DNA of 11,540 nt from Chloroflexota bacterium (GCA_027296805.1 JAPUIR010000301.1:1-11540); one strand, 5' to 3'; shown: positions 1 through 5,983, numbered from the stretch's first letter. The notes: generated by a model not told the origin, from the sequence alone. Numbers and translations: made by a program.

Positions 1-185
1 CCATCTCCACCAGCGGTCGTGGTGGACCCACCCTGGAGGACTACACCTCCACCGTTACCTGCTTCGATCAGAACGGCATCATGACCGGTCTCCCCGCGGG
101 CGAGATCTCTGTCGTCCTGCCCCCGCTCCTGCCCGGCGCAGATATTCTCTGCATCTTCACGAACATGCGGGTGGCGCAGGAATAG
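1..185 (+). CDS. C-terminal fragment of a secreted or surface protein with a SpaA/DUF11-like beta-sandwich domain
   Basis: The frame open from base 3 runs 60 codons to a TAG at 183-185; the start lies outside the window. The visible end has short beta-strand-like segments and two cysteines, in TVTCFDQNG and ILCIFTNMR. The ending resembles the last strand (typically TCTFTN) of SpaA/prealbumin-like or DUF11-type repeats found in secreted bacterial surface proteins. In such proteins the two cysteines could form a disulphide; that is inference. No sorting signal (LPXTG, membrane helix with basic tail) follows, because the protein stops a few residues after the strand. A strong hairpin follows the stop. 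It is unrelated in function to the genes on its right. Domain naming is tentative; that it codes is likely. Confidence 0.6.
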   Translation, partial: ISTSGRGGPTLEDYTSTVTCFDQNGIMTGLPAGEISVVLPPLLPGADILCIFTNMRVAQE

Positions 186-197
186 ACGGTTGGCGCC

Positions 198-228
198 AGG
201 AAGCCCTGGCGAACCGCCGGGGCTTCCT
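198..228. terminator. Strong intergenic hairpin between convergent genes, probable bidirectional terminator
   Basis: AGGAAGCCC at 198-206 is the perfect reverse complement of GGGCTTCCT at 220-228. Inside them GGCG (208-211) pairs with CGCC (215-218) around an AAC loop, joined by a T-G wobble (207/219), so the stem is about 14 bp. It lies between the stop of the surface-protein gene (185) and the stop of the minus-strand gene (255), where a terminator serving both is expected. Neither side has a clear T tract, so it may act with Rho or as an RNA-stabilising end. Confidence 0.6.
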
Positions 229-254
229 GATCGGTGCTCTGTGATGCGGTACGG

Positions 255-1520
255 CTAGCTCGGTCCGGGGCCCGCTTCTCGCTCCGGCCGGTTGCCTGGG
301 GGGACCATGGCCGCCGCCAGCGGATCCTCCGTTAGCCCCACCAGGACCGGGTTGAGCGCTGCCGTGTGGTCGTAGCCGATCGACTCAAAGTTCGACATGT
401 AGTCGGCGAGCTGCTTGCTGCGTAGCTGCTTCAGTTTCTCCACGCCCGCCTGCAGGTTCTCCGTCCCGCCCGCGAACAGCACCACCAGCGCCTCTCGCTC
501 CCCCGGCGAGGCCACCAGCTCCCCCGCGAACATCGCCTCCTGCCGCCCGACAAAGATCGGCAGCACCTCGTCCGCGCGGTCGTGGTGGTCCATGTACCAG
601 CGCATGTGGCGCAGCCCGTAGGCCAGGTGGCGCTTCGAGTCGCGCGCCAGGTAGGCCCACATCTTCTCCTCTAGCGGCGTCTGCGCCAGCTCCTCCGCCC
701 ACTCGAACGTCGACACCTCGTACGACTTGTAGATCACGTCGATCGCGATGATCATCTCCGTGAACTTCAATGCCCCGTACCAGCCCTTGTAGTGCATCCC
801 CAGCGGCGCCTGGCCCAAGCCCCCGCCGTTGCTCAGCGCCCGCTTGCGCAGCACCTCCACCTTGCGGCCCACGTCGTAGATCTGAGTCCCCAAGAACGAC
901 TTCACCTCGTAGTAGCCGTAGGAGATCGACTCCAGCCACCGCGCGATCACCTTCTGCTCCAGCAGACCGTTGTTGCTATAGACCGTGCAGATCTGCCCCA
1001 CTGCCCGCTCGAGTTCTTCGGGCAGCTCGCTCAGATCTTCCGCCCAATTCAGATCCGTCGCGGAGACCCAGCGATCGCGGATCGCGTCCTCGTACAGGTC
1101 GGCCACGTTGTCGGCCCAGATCTCGGACTTGTCGAAGATGGTGTACGAGGCGGGGATGTACTGCCCCGGCGCCGGGTGTGCGCCGCGCGGCACGTCGTTC
1201 TCATACTGCCAGCGATCCGGCACTTCGCCGTAGGACCCGATGTTGATATCAGCGATGCGCAAGCCCTCTGGCCCCGGCGTCGCGTGCATTCCCGTCTCGG
1301 ACCTCGTCCGCAGGATGTTCAGCGGTGCCTGCACGAACGGGTTCTCTGGATCGCGCTCCAGGAAATCGAGCCAGCCGTTGATCTTGGCCTCGCTCAGCGT
1401 TGAACTGGCCAAGTTCTCGATCTGGTCCGGGCGCGCGATCGACTGCACCACACGCTCGATCAGCTCCGCGGACCAACCGCGCGCGCGAACCTTCGCCATT
1501 ACCGGTCCCGGCATCTCCAT
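255..1520 (-). CDS. Ligand-less R2/ferritin-like diiron-superfamily protein (probable non-catalytic paralogue)
   Basis: A 421-residue helical protein, a clear paralogue of the product of the gene just upstream (1608-2651). Shared blocks include LYE(D/E)A near 143, FLGTQ at 209-213, NGGG at 231-234, FTEM at 253-256, RHLA(Y/F)G at 297-302 and a C-terminal GG-E region. Aligned to the intact paralogue (numbered from the GTG at 2672), the six metal-ligand positions read Gly185 for Glu136, Val217 for Glu168, Lys220 for His171, Lys265 for Glu214, Ser295 for Glu244, and a retained His298 for His247. It therefore should not bind a normal carboxylate-bridged diiron centre. Two of the losses are lysines, whose charge could fill the empty site by salt bridges. 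An extension of about 50 residues at the N terminus is absent from the paralogue. The ATG at 1518-1520 is preceded by AGGAG (complement of 1528-1532) at 7 nt. Likely role, inferred: structural or regulatory partner of the intact protein in a heteromer. The open frame is undamaged, which argues against decay. Confidence 0.85.
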   Translation of the reverse strand: MEMPGPVMAKVRARGWSAELIERVVQSIARPDQIENLASSTLSEAKINGWLDFLERDPENPFVQAPLNILRTRSETGMHATPGPEGLRIADINIGSYGEVPDRWQYENDVPRGAHPAPGQYIPASYTIFDKSEIWADNVADLYEDAIRDRWVSATDLNWAEDLSELPEELERAVGQICTVYSNNGLLEQKVIARWLESISYGYYEVKSFLGTQIYDVGRKVEVLRKRALSNGGGLGQAPLGMHYKGWYGALKFTEMIIAIDVIYKSYEVSTFEWAEELAQTPLEEKMWAYLARDSKRHLAYGLRHMRWYMDHHDRADEVLPIFVGRQEAMFAGELVASPGEREALVVLFAGGTENLQAGVEKLKQLRSKQLADYMSNFESIGYDHTAALNPVLVGLTEDPLAAAMVPPGNRPEREAGPGPS

Positions 1521-1548
1521 CGTGCGTCTCCTGCCTGCATGCTCTCAA

Positions 1549-1586
1549 CGCGGAAACTCCTCCCACGTCGGGGAGGAGTTTCCGCG
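1549..1586 (-). terminator. Perfect 16-bp inverted repeat between the two R2-like genes (attenuator or mRNA-processing hairpin)
   Basis: CGCGGAAACTCCTCCC (1549-1564) is exactly complementary to 1571-1586 around the six-base loop ACGTCG. It starts 21 bp after the stop of the upstream gene and ends 16 nt before the Shine-Dalgarno of the downstream gene. No T run follows on the minus strand (TTGAGAGC), so a simple Rho-independent terminator is not supported. Partial termination, or protection of the 3' end of the upstream message, would make the two paralogues unequal in amount; this is inference. The stem itself is seen directly. Confidence 0.55.
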
Positions 1587-1607
1587 GTCTCTCCGTTCGC
1601 GGCGGAG

Positions 1608-2651
1608 CTAGGCGACGTCGCCCAGCAGTTCGCGCAACTCCGGCGCCATCCGCTCACTACGGTCCAGCCCCACGACCTTGAGGCGGTGGGAGTACTCGAC
1701 CATCTGCTTGCGCCGCATCTGCATCACCATCTTGTAGCCCTCGTCCATGTGCTCAATGCCGCCGCCGGCGAGAATGGCGAGTGCCTCCCCGGTCAGAGGG
1801 TTGGTGGTCAAGCTGGCTTGCTGGCTCTGCGCTGCGACGCGCTCCTGAAGGTCCAGGTGGGCGTGGAGCTCTTCCTTGCGCCAGGGCTCGTTCTCCACCA
1901 CGTACTTCACGTGTGTCACCCCGAAGGCCAGATGCCGGCTTTCGTCCTGCGCGGAGAGCCGGAACATCCGCTTCTCCGCGTCGTTTTGCGAGATCAGCTC
2001 CCCCATCCGGAACAGCGACTGCACCAGCCCCTCCGCGAAGAGGTGCAGCACCGCCGTCATCTCCGTGAAATCGTCGATGGCGAGCAGAGCGACCGCGCCG
2101 AAGCCGGCCTCCGACATCCCACCCCCATTGACGAAGATGCGCTTGCGGAAGACGTCCTGGTGTCGCGCCTCGTCCATCACCTGCGTGCCCAGGAAAAGCT
2201 GCGCCTCGAAGAAATCGGCCGGGACCTGCTCCAAGAATCGTCCGGGGATGTCCCCCGCGATGAACTCCACCTGGGTCAGGAACGTGCACAGCGTGCACAT
2301 CGCCATCTCCAGATCGTCGGGCAGCTCTTTGACCTCATGCCAGGGAATGTCCTCGGCGCTGGCCCACTGCCGCTGCTGCGCCTCTTCGTAGAGCAGCATC
2401 GCGCTCTCCGACCAGACATCGCCCTTGTAGTGGTACTGCCGGGCGTGAATCGCCGAGCGCGGGTCTGGGGCCGAGCCTCGCGGCACCATCACCCGGTTGC
2501 GGACCTCATCGAAGTCGTCCGCCCCGTACATCGATTGATTGATCTGCTGTAGCGTCATCCCGCTGCGGCCGGGCTCGGCGGTCATGCCCTGCTCGGTGTC
2601 CACGTTCAGCCAGTCCAGATTCAGACCGGGGATGTCGGGGGCAGTGACCAT
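1608..2651 (-). CDS. R2-like/ferritin-like diiron oxidase with complete ligand set
   Basis: A 347-residue protein when started at the ATG 2649-2651, which has AAGGAG six bases upstream; an in-frame GTG at 2672 would add seven residues but has no such site. Numbered from that GTG, the ligands are Glu136 (QVEF), Glu168-A-R-His171 (MDEARH), Glu214 (FAEGL) and Glu244-S-R-His247 (DESRH). This is the E, ExxH, E, ExxH order and spacing (32 residues between the first two glutamates, 30 between the last two) of R2, R2lox and related four-helix diiron proteins. The residue four after His171, where class Ia R2 carries its radical tyrosine, is Phe175. That excludes the classical tyrosyl radical but is compatible with class Ic-like or oxidase chemistry. 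No R1 (catalytic reductase) gene is nearby, so ribonucleotide reduction is not supported; O2-dependent oxidation of an unknown substrate is the better inference. No signal peptide or membrane segment is seen. It is promoter-proximal to its ligand-less paralogue. Confidence 0.88.
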   Translation of the reverse strand: MVTAPDIPGLNLDWLNVDTEQGMTAEPGRSGMTLQQINQSMYGADDFDEVRNRVMVPRGSAPDPRSAIHARQYHYKGDVWSESAMLLYEEAQQRQWASAEDIPWHEVKELPDDLEMAMCTLCTFLTQVEFIAGDIPGRFLEQVPADFFEAQLFLGTQVMDEARHQDVFRKRIFVNGGGMSEAGFGAVALLAIDDFTEMTAVLHLFAEGLVQSLFRMGELISQNDAEKRMFRLSAQDESRHLAFGVTHVKYVVENEPWRKEELHAHLDLQERVAAQSQQASLTTNPLTGEALAILAGGGIEHMDEGYKMVMQMRRKQMVEYSHRLKVVGLDRSERMAPELRELLGDVA

Positions 2652-2657
2652 GAGAGG

Positions 2658-2663
2658 CTCCTT
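2658..2663 (-). promoter_or_regulatory. Shine-Dalgarno AAGGAG deciding the start of the R2-like gene
   Basis: On the minus strand AAGGAG is followed by CCTCTC and then ATG at 2651-2649, an optimal six-base spacing. The alternative upstream GTG (2672) has no comparable purine run, so the shorter protein is preferred. Confidence 0.7.
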
Positions 2664-2700
2664 GCGCGGCACTCCGCCGCGGTTCGACGCGCGCTGCCAA

Positions 2701-2724
2701 GGACCCCCGGCGAACCGGGGGACC
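2701..2724 (-). other. Leader hairpin in the 5' untranslated region of the R2-like operon
   Basis: CCCCCGG (2704-2710) pairs with CCGGGGG (2715-2721) around a four-base loop that reads TTCG on the minus strand. Two further G-C pairs extend it beyond an A-A mismatch. If the promoter at 2736-2763 is used, this stem would sit within about 5-30 nt of the transcript start, as a 5' stabilising stem would. It could instead mark the 3' end of transcripts from the split-barrel gene upstream; no T tract decides this. Confidence 0.4.
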
Positions 2725-2735
2725 TCGGTTGGGCC

Positions 2736-2763
2736 ATTCTAGACGACCCGAGTCCTAGATCAA
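2736..2763 (-). promoter_or_regulatory. Sigma-70-like promoter for the R2-like gene pair
   Basis: On the minus strand TTGATC (complement of 2758-2763, four of six consensus bases) is followed after 16 bp by TAGAAT (complement of 2736-2741, five of six). This is unusually AT-rich for the region. It predicts a start near 2729 and a leader of roughly 75-80 nt before the ATG at 2651. TCTAG (2738-2742) and CTAGA (2755-2759) form an inverted repeat over the spacer that could be an operator; that part is speculative. Confidence 0.5.
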
Positions 2764-2888
2764 AAGGGGAATTCCGATTCCGTTTGCATCCCCGGGGACA
2801 CTCCCGTTCGCTACAAGGAGCATGGCGGGGCTCAGCGCTCCGTTACGCCCGACACCCCCTCCGCTCGGATGCGGATGATTACCCGCCC

Positions 2889-3278
2889 TTACTTCGCCAG
2901 CCGTTGCGCGAAGTCGGCCGGCGGGGTGAAGTCGGGCCCGCGCAGCTCCCGGTTGAGCTGCACATGCGCATCGATGATGTTGTCGCCGTCGATTCGGGCG
3001 GCGCCTTCGACGGTCACGAAACGATGTGGCGCGCCGTCGTCCAGAAACGTCACCGCCACCCGGGCGTCGCCCTCCACGGTCTTCGCCTTGAGACGGTCCC
3101 GTGTCGTGCTGAAGAACAGCTCGTCGCCGTCGCGCAGCGTCAACACCACCGAGTTCGTCGGCGAACCGTCCGCGCTACAAGCGGCGAGCTTTCCACGAGC
3201 GCGGTGTCAGAGCTGCGTCGTCACCACCGAGTAGATCTGCATGCGAATGAACGCGTCTTGCTCCGCCGTGCCGATCAT
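2889..3278 (-). pseudogene. PPOX/F420-dependent split-barrel family gene interrupted by an in-frame TGA
   Basis: The frame from the ATG at 3276-3278, preceded by GAGGAG at 5 nt, runs 130 codons to the stop at 2889-2891 but has a TGA at 3207-3209 (codon 24). After the stop the same frame continues with a typical split-barrel sequence: SADGSPTNSVV, then DGDELFFSTTRDRLKAK, then a DARVAVTFLD-like strand and RFVTVEGAARI. These are hallmarks of pyridoxamine-phosphate-oxidase-like or F420-dependent proteins of about 130 residues that bind FMN or F420. Internal GTG codons at 3144-3149 could start an 86-residue protein, but it would lack the first strand and the ADGSP turn and has no good ribosome binding site. 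The segment VVTTQL-stop-HRARGKLAACSADGSP reads as if about 11 codons including the stop were inserted, since VVTT-L followed directly by ADGSP is the usual pattern. Nonsense mutation, small insertion or sequence error all remain possible. Confidence 0.65.
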
Positions 3279-3302
3279 CGTGGCTCCTCGCTGTTGCGCC
3301 CA

Positions 3303-3330
3303 GGGTTTCGCAACCATTGTTGTCGAACCC
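3303..3330. promoter_or_regulatory. 28-bp interrupted dyad in the divergent promoter region (operator candidate)
   Basis: GGGTT (3303-3307) and CAAC (3311-3314) are mirrored by GTTG (3319-3322) and AACCC (3326-3330) around a central CATT. Nine of twelve arm positions are symmetric. It sits 25 bp upstream of the start of the minus-strand split-barrel gene and about 150 bp upstream of the plus-strand monooxygenase gene, a place where a dimeric repressor could control either. No regulator gene is in the window. Confidence 0.35.
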
Positions 3331-3350
3331 GGGCAGTCCCGCTTCTGCCA

Positions 3351-3402
3351 TCTGACCGCGGCTGTCCGATCTCCTAGTGTCTGAACGCGGCCATCGGACC
3401 TC
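3351..3402. repeat. Imperfect 23-bp direct repeat in the divergent regulatory gap
   Basis: The segments 3351-3373 (starting TCTGACCGCGGC) and 3380-3402 (starting TCTGAACGCGGC) match at 18 of 23 positions and are offset by 29 bp. They lie between the dyad at 3303-3330 and the start of the monooxygenase gene. They may be paired protein-binding sites or a local duplication. Confidence 0.35.
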
Positions 3403-3440
3403 GGAGAGGATACGGGCGACCGCGACCGCCGTGCGGCACC

Positions 3441-3446
3441 TACAAT
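3441..3446 (+). promoter_or_regulatory. Possible -10 element (TACAAT) of the monooxygenase gene
   Basis: TACAAT matches five of six sigma-70 -10 bases and would give a leader of about 25 nt before the ATG at 3479. No convincing -35 lies 16-18 bp upstream, where the sequence is G+C-rich, so an activator would be needed if this is used. Confidence 0.25.
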
Positions 3447-3478
3447 GCCCGTCCAGCCGCCGCAGCGAAGGGAGCGTC

Positions 3479-3844
3479 ATGTTCATCGCCATGAACAAGT
3501 TTCAGGTTGTACCGGAGCGCGAGAACGACTTCGAGACGATCTGGAAAGAGCGCGACAGCTATCTCCAGGAGGTGCCCGGCTTCGTCCAGTTCGCGTTGCT
3601 GCGCGGCGACGTCGAGGGCGAGTACATCTCCCACAGCACCTGGGCCGACCGCGACGCCTTCCTCGCTTGGACCCAGAGCGAGTCGTTCGTCAAAGGCCAT
3701 CAGCAGGGCTCGCTCAAAGGCATCCTGGCCGGACCGCCCCAGGTCTCAACCTTTCAAGCGGTGATCGACGAACGGCCCGGCAGCCGCCAGGTCGATGACA
3801 GCACCCCCGAGCCCGGCCGCGCCGGCATCCAGATGGGGCACTAG
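3479..3844 (+). CDS. ABM-superfamily (IsdG/HmoA-like) monooxygenase
   Basis: A 121-residue ferredoxin-fold protein of the antibiotic-biosynthesis-monooxygenase/haem-degrading-monooxygenase superfamily. The opening MFIAMNKFQVVPERENDFE, the EVPGFVQFALLRG strand and the W-x8-W pattern near 55-64 are typical. Asn6, Trp64 and His74 match the spacing of the IsdG catalytic triad (Asn, Trp about 60 later, His 10 after that), so haem oxygenation or another cofactor-free oxygenation is plausible. The last 25 residues are polar and Pro/Gly-rich and probably disordered. The ATG at 3479 is preceded by AAGGGAG at 4 nt; the frame is open further upstream to 3377 but lacks family similarity there. The haloalkane dehalogenase gene begins 35 bp downstream with no terminator between, so the two are probably co-transcribed. 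Haem degradation itself is not proven: many members act on small aromatics. Confidence 0.8.
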   Translation: MFIAMNKFQVVPERENDFETIWKERDSYLQEVPGFVQFALLRGDVEGEYISHSTWADRDAFLAWTQSESFVKGHQQGSLKGILAGPPQVSTFQAVIDERPGSRQVDDSTPEPGRAGIQMGH

Positions 3845-3879
3845 CCGGCGTTCCTCCGCAACACCGAAAGAGCACAACC

Positions 3880-4770
3880 ATGCCCGAATCTGACATCTCC
3901 GCCAGCGATCCCTACGAGCGTCACTCGGTCAGCGTCCTCGACAGCGAGATGGCTTACGTCGACACCGGCGACAGCGACTCGGCCGAGGCGGTCGTCTTCC
4001 TCCACGGCAACCCCACCTCCTCCTACCTCTGGCGCAACATCATTCCGCACGTCGCGCCCCTTGCCCGCTGCCTCGCCGTCGACCTGATCGGTATGGGCGA
4101 CTCCGGCAAGTCCGGCGACGGCTCCTACCGCTTCGTCGACCACCGCAAGTACCTCGACGCCTGGCTGGACGCCGTTCTCCCCACACAGCAGCTCACCTTC
4201 GTGATCCACGACTGGGGTTCCGCCCTGGGCTTCGACTGGGCCAACCGCCATCGCGATCGCGTCAAGGGCTTGGTCTACATGGAGGCCATCGTCACGCCCC
4301 TGGAGTGGGACGAATTCCCGGAAGGCGCCCGTGGCGTCTTCGAAGGCTTCCGTTCGGAGGCGGGCGAGGACATGGTGTTGGAGAAGAACGTCTTCGTCGA
4401 GAGCGTGCTGCCGGGATCGATCCTGCGCACGCTCACCGACGAGGAGCACGCCGTCTATCGCAAGCCCTACGCCGAGCCCGGCGAGGTCCGCCGGCCGACG
4501 CTCACCTGGCCGCGCGAAATCCCGATCGCGGGTGAGCCCGCCGACGTCGTCAGCATCGTCAAGGACTACGGCGAGTGGCTGCAGACCAGCGAGGTCGCCA
4601 AGCTCCTCGTGGCGGCCAAGCCCGGTGCCATCCTCAACGGCCGCCAGCTGGAATTTGCCCGCTCCTGGCCCAACCAGACCGAGGTCACCGTGGAGGGCGT
4701 CCACTTCGTGCAGGAAGATTCGCCCGCCGCCATCGGCCGCGCCATCGCGGAGTGGTACCCCGCCATCTGA
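3880..4770 (+). CDS. dhaA: Haloalkane dehalogenase, LinB-like (HLD-II type)
   Basis: A 296-residue alpha/beta-hydrolase that would cleave carbon-halogen bonds of haloalkanes to alcohol, halide and a proton without a cofactor, in the cytoplasm. Visible features in order: the oxyanion/halide loop HGNPTSSYLWRN (42-53) with Asn44; the nucleophile elbow VIHDWGSALG with Asp111 and halide-binding Trp112; the catalytic acid Glu135 in YMEAI; a cap domain of about 140-225 containing NVFVESVLPG and RRPTLTWPR-IPIAG; and the catalytic His275 in VHFVQEDSP. An Asp-His-Glu triad with Asn/Trp halide binding is the HLD-II arrangement of LinB and DhaA, and cap-domain motifs are very close to LinB. Length matches the family. 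The start has a weak purine-rich GAAAGAG at 7 nt. Luciferase-like relatives (Renilla) share the fold, but the conserved cap argues for dehalogenase. The natural substrate cannot be told. Confidence 0.9.
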   Translation: MPESDISASDPYERHSVSVLDSEMAYVDTGDSDSAEAVVFLHGNPTSSYLWRNIIPHVAPLARCLAVDLIGMGDSGKSGDGSYRFVDHRKYLDAWLDAVLPTQQLTFVIHDWGSALGFDWANRHRDRVKGLVYMEAIVTPLEWDEFPEGARGVFEGFRSEAGEDMVLEKNVFVESVLPGSILRTLTDEEHAVYRKPYAEPGEVRRPTLTWPREIPIAGEPADVVSIVKDYGEWLQTSEVAKLLVAAKPGAILNGRQLEFARSWPNQTEVTVEGVHFVQEDSPAAIGRAIAEWYPAI

Positions 4771-4850
4771 CACGGTTCCCCCGGATCGGACGCACTCGTC
4801 CTGGTCTTGATGCCCTCAGCCGACTGACGACGGCGACGCAGACCCAGTAG

Positions 4851-4870
4851 AGCGCCTGGGAAAGGGCGCT
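4851..4870 (+). terminator. Weak intergenic hairpin after the dehalogenase gene
   Basis: AGCGCC (4851-4856) pairs with GGCGCT (4865-4870) around an eight-base loop, 80 bp after the dehalogenase stop and 80 bp before the next gene. No T tract follows. The 180-bp gap suggests the next gene has its own transcript; no clear promoter was recognised in it. Confidence 0.3.
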
Positions 4871-4950
4871 GATACGCTTCGGCCCGATCAATATCCCCTG
4901 CACAAACATCCGGCTCGGACATTCCGGCGCGGAGATCGAGAAGGTGGCCT

Positions 4951-5868
4951 GTGGGCAAACTGGACAATCGAGTCGCAATCGTCACCGGCGCTGGCCGCGG
5001 CATCGGCGCGGAGACCGCCAAGCTGCTCGGCGCGGAAGGCGCCAGAGTCGTCGTCAACGACCTCGGTTCCTCCCTTGAGGGCGGCGGTCGCGACACCAGC
5101 CCCGCCGACGAGGTGGTCGCGTCGATCAACGACGCCGGCGGCCAGGCCGTCGCCAACTACGACGACGTCACCAGCTACGACGCCGCCGAAGACATCATCC
5201 GCACCGCCCTCGACACCTACGGGGACCTCGACATCTTGATCAACGTGGCTGGCAACCTGCGCGACAAGATGGTCTTCAACATGACCGAAGAGGAGTGGGA
5301 CTCCGTCGTCGATGTCCATATGAAGGGCACCTTCACGACCACGAAGTACGCCTCCATCCATTGGCGCACGGAACGCAAAGGCCACTACCGCCTGATCAAC
5401 TTCACCTCCGGCTCCGGCCTCCACGGCGCCGCCGGCCAGCCCAACTACGCCGCCGCCAAGCTGGGCATCGTGGGCTTCACCTACTCCTGCGCCAACGCCC
5501 TGGAGCGCTACGGCGTCACCTCCAACTGCATCGCGCCCGGCGCCTCCACCCGCATGACAGACTCCGTCCCGGGCGACCGTCGCCGCTCAAGCTCGGCCAT
5601 GGCCACGGAGGTCAGCCCCGACCATCCGCGCTGGCCCGGGCACGTCTCCAAGCCCATCATCTACATCGCCAGTGAAGAATCGGATTGGCTCAACGGCCGC
5701 GTCATCCGCGCCATGGGCTACCGCATCGGCTTCTACAGCAACCCCACCCTGGTCAAAGAGCTCGTCCGCGAAGGTGGCTGGGAGCTCGACGACGTCTTCG
5801 CCGCCTTCGAAAACGAATTCAAGCCCATCGCCGAAGGCCGCGACGGCCTTGGTTTCGGGGGCCAGTGA
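4951..5868 (+). CDS. Short-chain dehydrogenase/reductase, MFE-2-like (hydroxyacyl-CoA dehydrogenase-type)
   Basis: A 305-residue NAD(P)-dependent oxidoreductase with a Rossmann fold. TGAGRGIG (12-19) binds the dinucleotide. VVVNDLG (33-39) with Asp37 at the end of strand 2 suggests NAD(H) preference. NVAG at 98-101 supports the core. Catalytic Ser is in TSGSG (152-156), with Tyr166 and Lys170 in NYAAAK. The NDLG-...-ADEVV-...-GGQAVANYDDV stretch and the WDSVVDVHMKGTF helix (His where most SDRs have Asn) resemble the dehydrogenase domain of peroxisomal multifunctional enzyme 2, which oxidises (3R)-hydroxyacyl-CoA. No hydratase or SCP2 domain is fused. The C-terminal 50 residues (from about 255) are beyond the core and may form a lid. 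It starts with GTG, preceded by GAGAAGG about 6 nt upstream. The actual substrate (fatty acyl, steroid-side-chain CoA or an alcohol) is inference. Confidence 0.85.
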   Translation: MGKLDNRVAIVTGAGRGIGAETAKLLGAEGARVVVNDLGSSLEGGGRDTSPADEVVASINDAGGQAVANYDDVTSYDAAEDIIRTALDTYGDLDILINVAGNLRDKMVFNMTEEEWDSVVDVHMKGTFTTTKYASIHWRTERKGHYRLINFTSGSGLHGAAGQPNYAAAKLGIVGFTYSCANALERYGVTSNCIAPGASTRMTDSVPGDRRRSSSAMATEVSPDHPRWPGHVSKPIIYIASEESDWLNGRVIRAMGYRIGFYSNPTLVKELVREGGWELDDVFAAFENEFKPIAEGRDGLGFGGQ

Positions 5869-5983
5869 CCGTTCGCCACAGCGCCTGTCATCGAGTCTGG
5901 CGAGTCCGCTGATCGCGTGCTAAACTACGCTTGATGAGGTTCTTCTGAGCCGCGCCCCAATCCAGCGTCAGCACCCTGCACAG

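Noticed and set aside
1539..2552. Plus-strand open frame of 337 codons across the intact R2-like gene
   Set aside because: His/Leu/Arg/Val-rich shadow of a well-supported minus-strand gene; no domain and no ribosome binding site.
1608..2651. Naming the intact diiron protein as ribonucleotide reductase beta subunit NrdB
   Set aside because: The radical tyrosine position is Phe, no NrdA gene is adjacent, and the sequence around the ligands does not read as NrdB to me; the broader R2-like/ferritin-like label is safer.
3207..3209. The TGA in the split-barrel gene as a selenocysteine codon
   Set aside because: The family has no catalytic cysteine or selenocysteine there, no obvious adjacent SECIS-like stem was seen, and the local sequence looks like an insertion instead.
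3841..4773. Long minus-strand open frame of 310 codons across the dehalogenase gene
   Set aside because: It is antisense to a gene with all catalytic motifs, and its composition (Val/Gly/Asp/Ala-rich, no recognisable domain) is what G+C-rich codon bias produces on the opposite strand.
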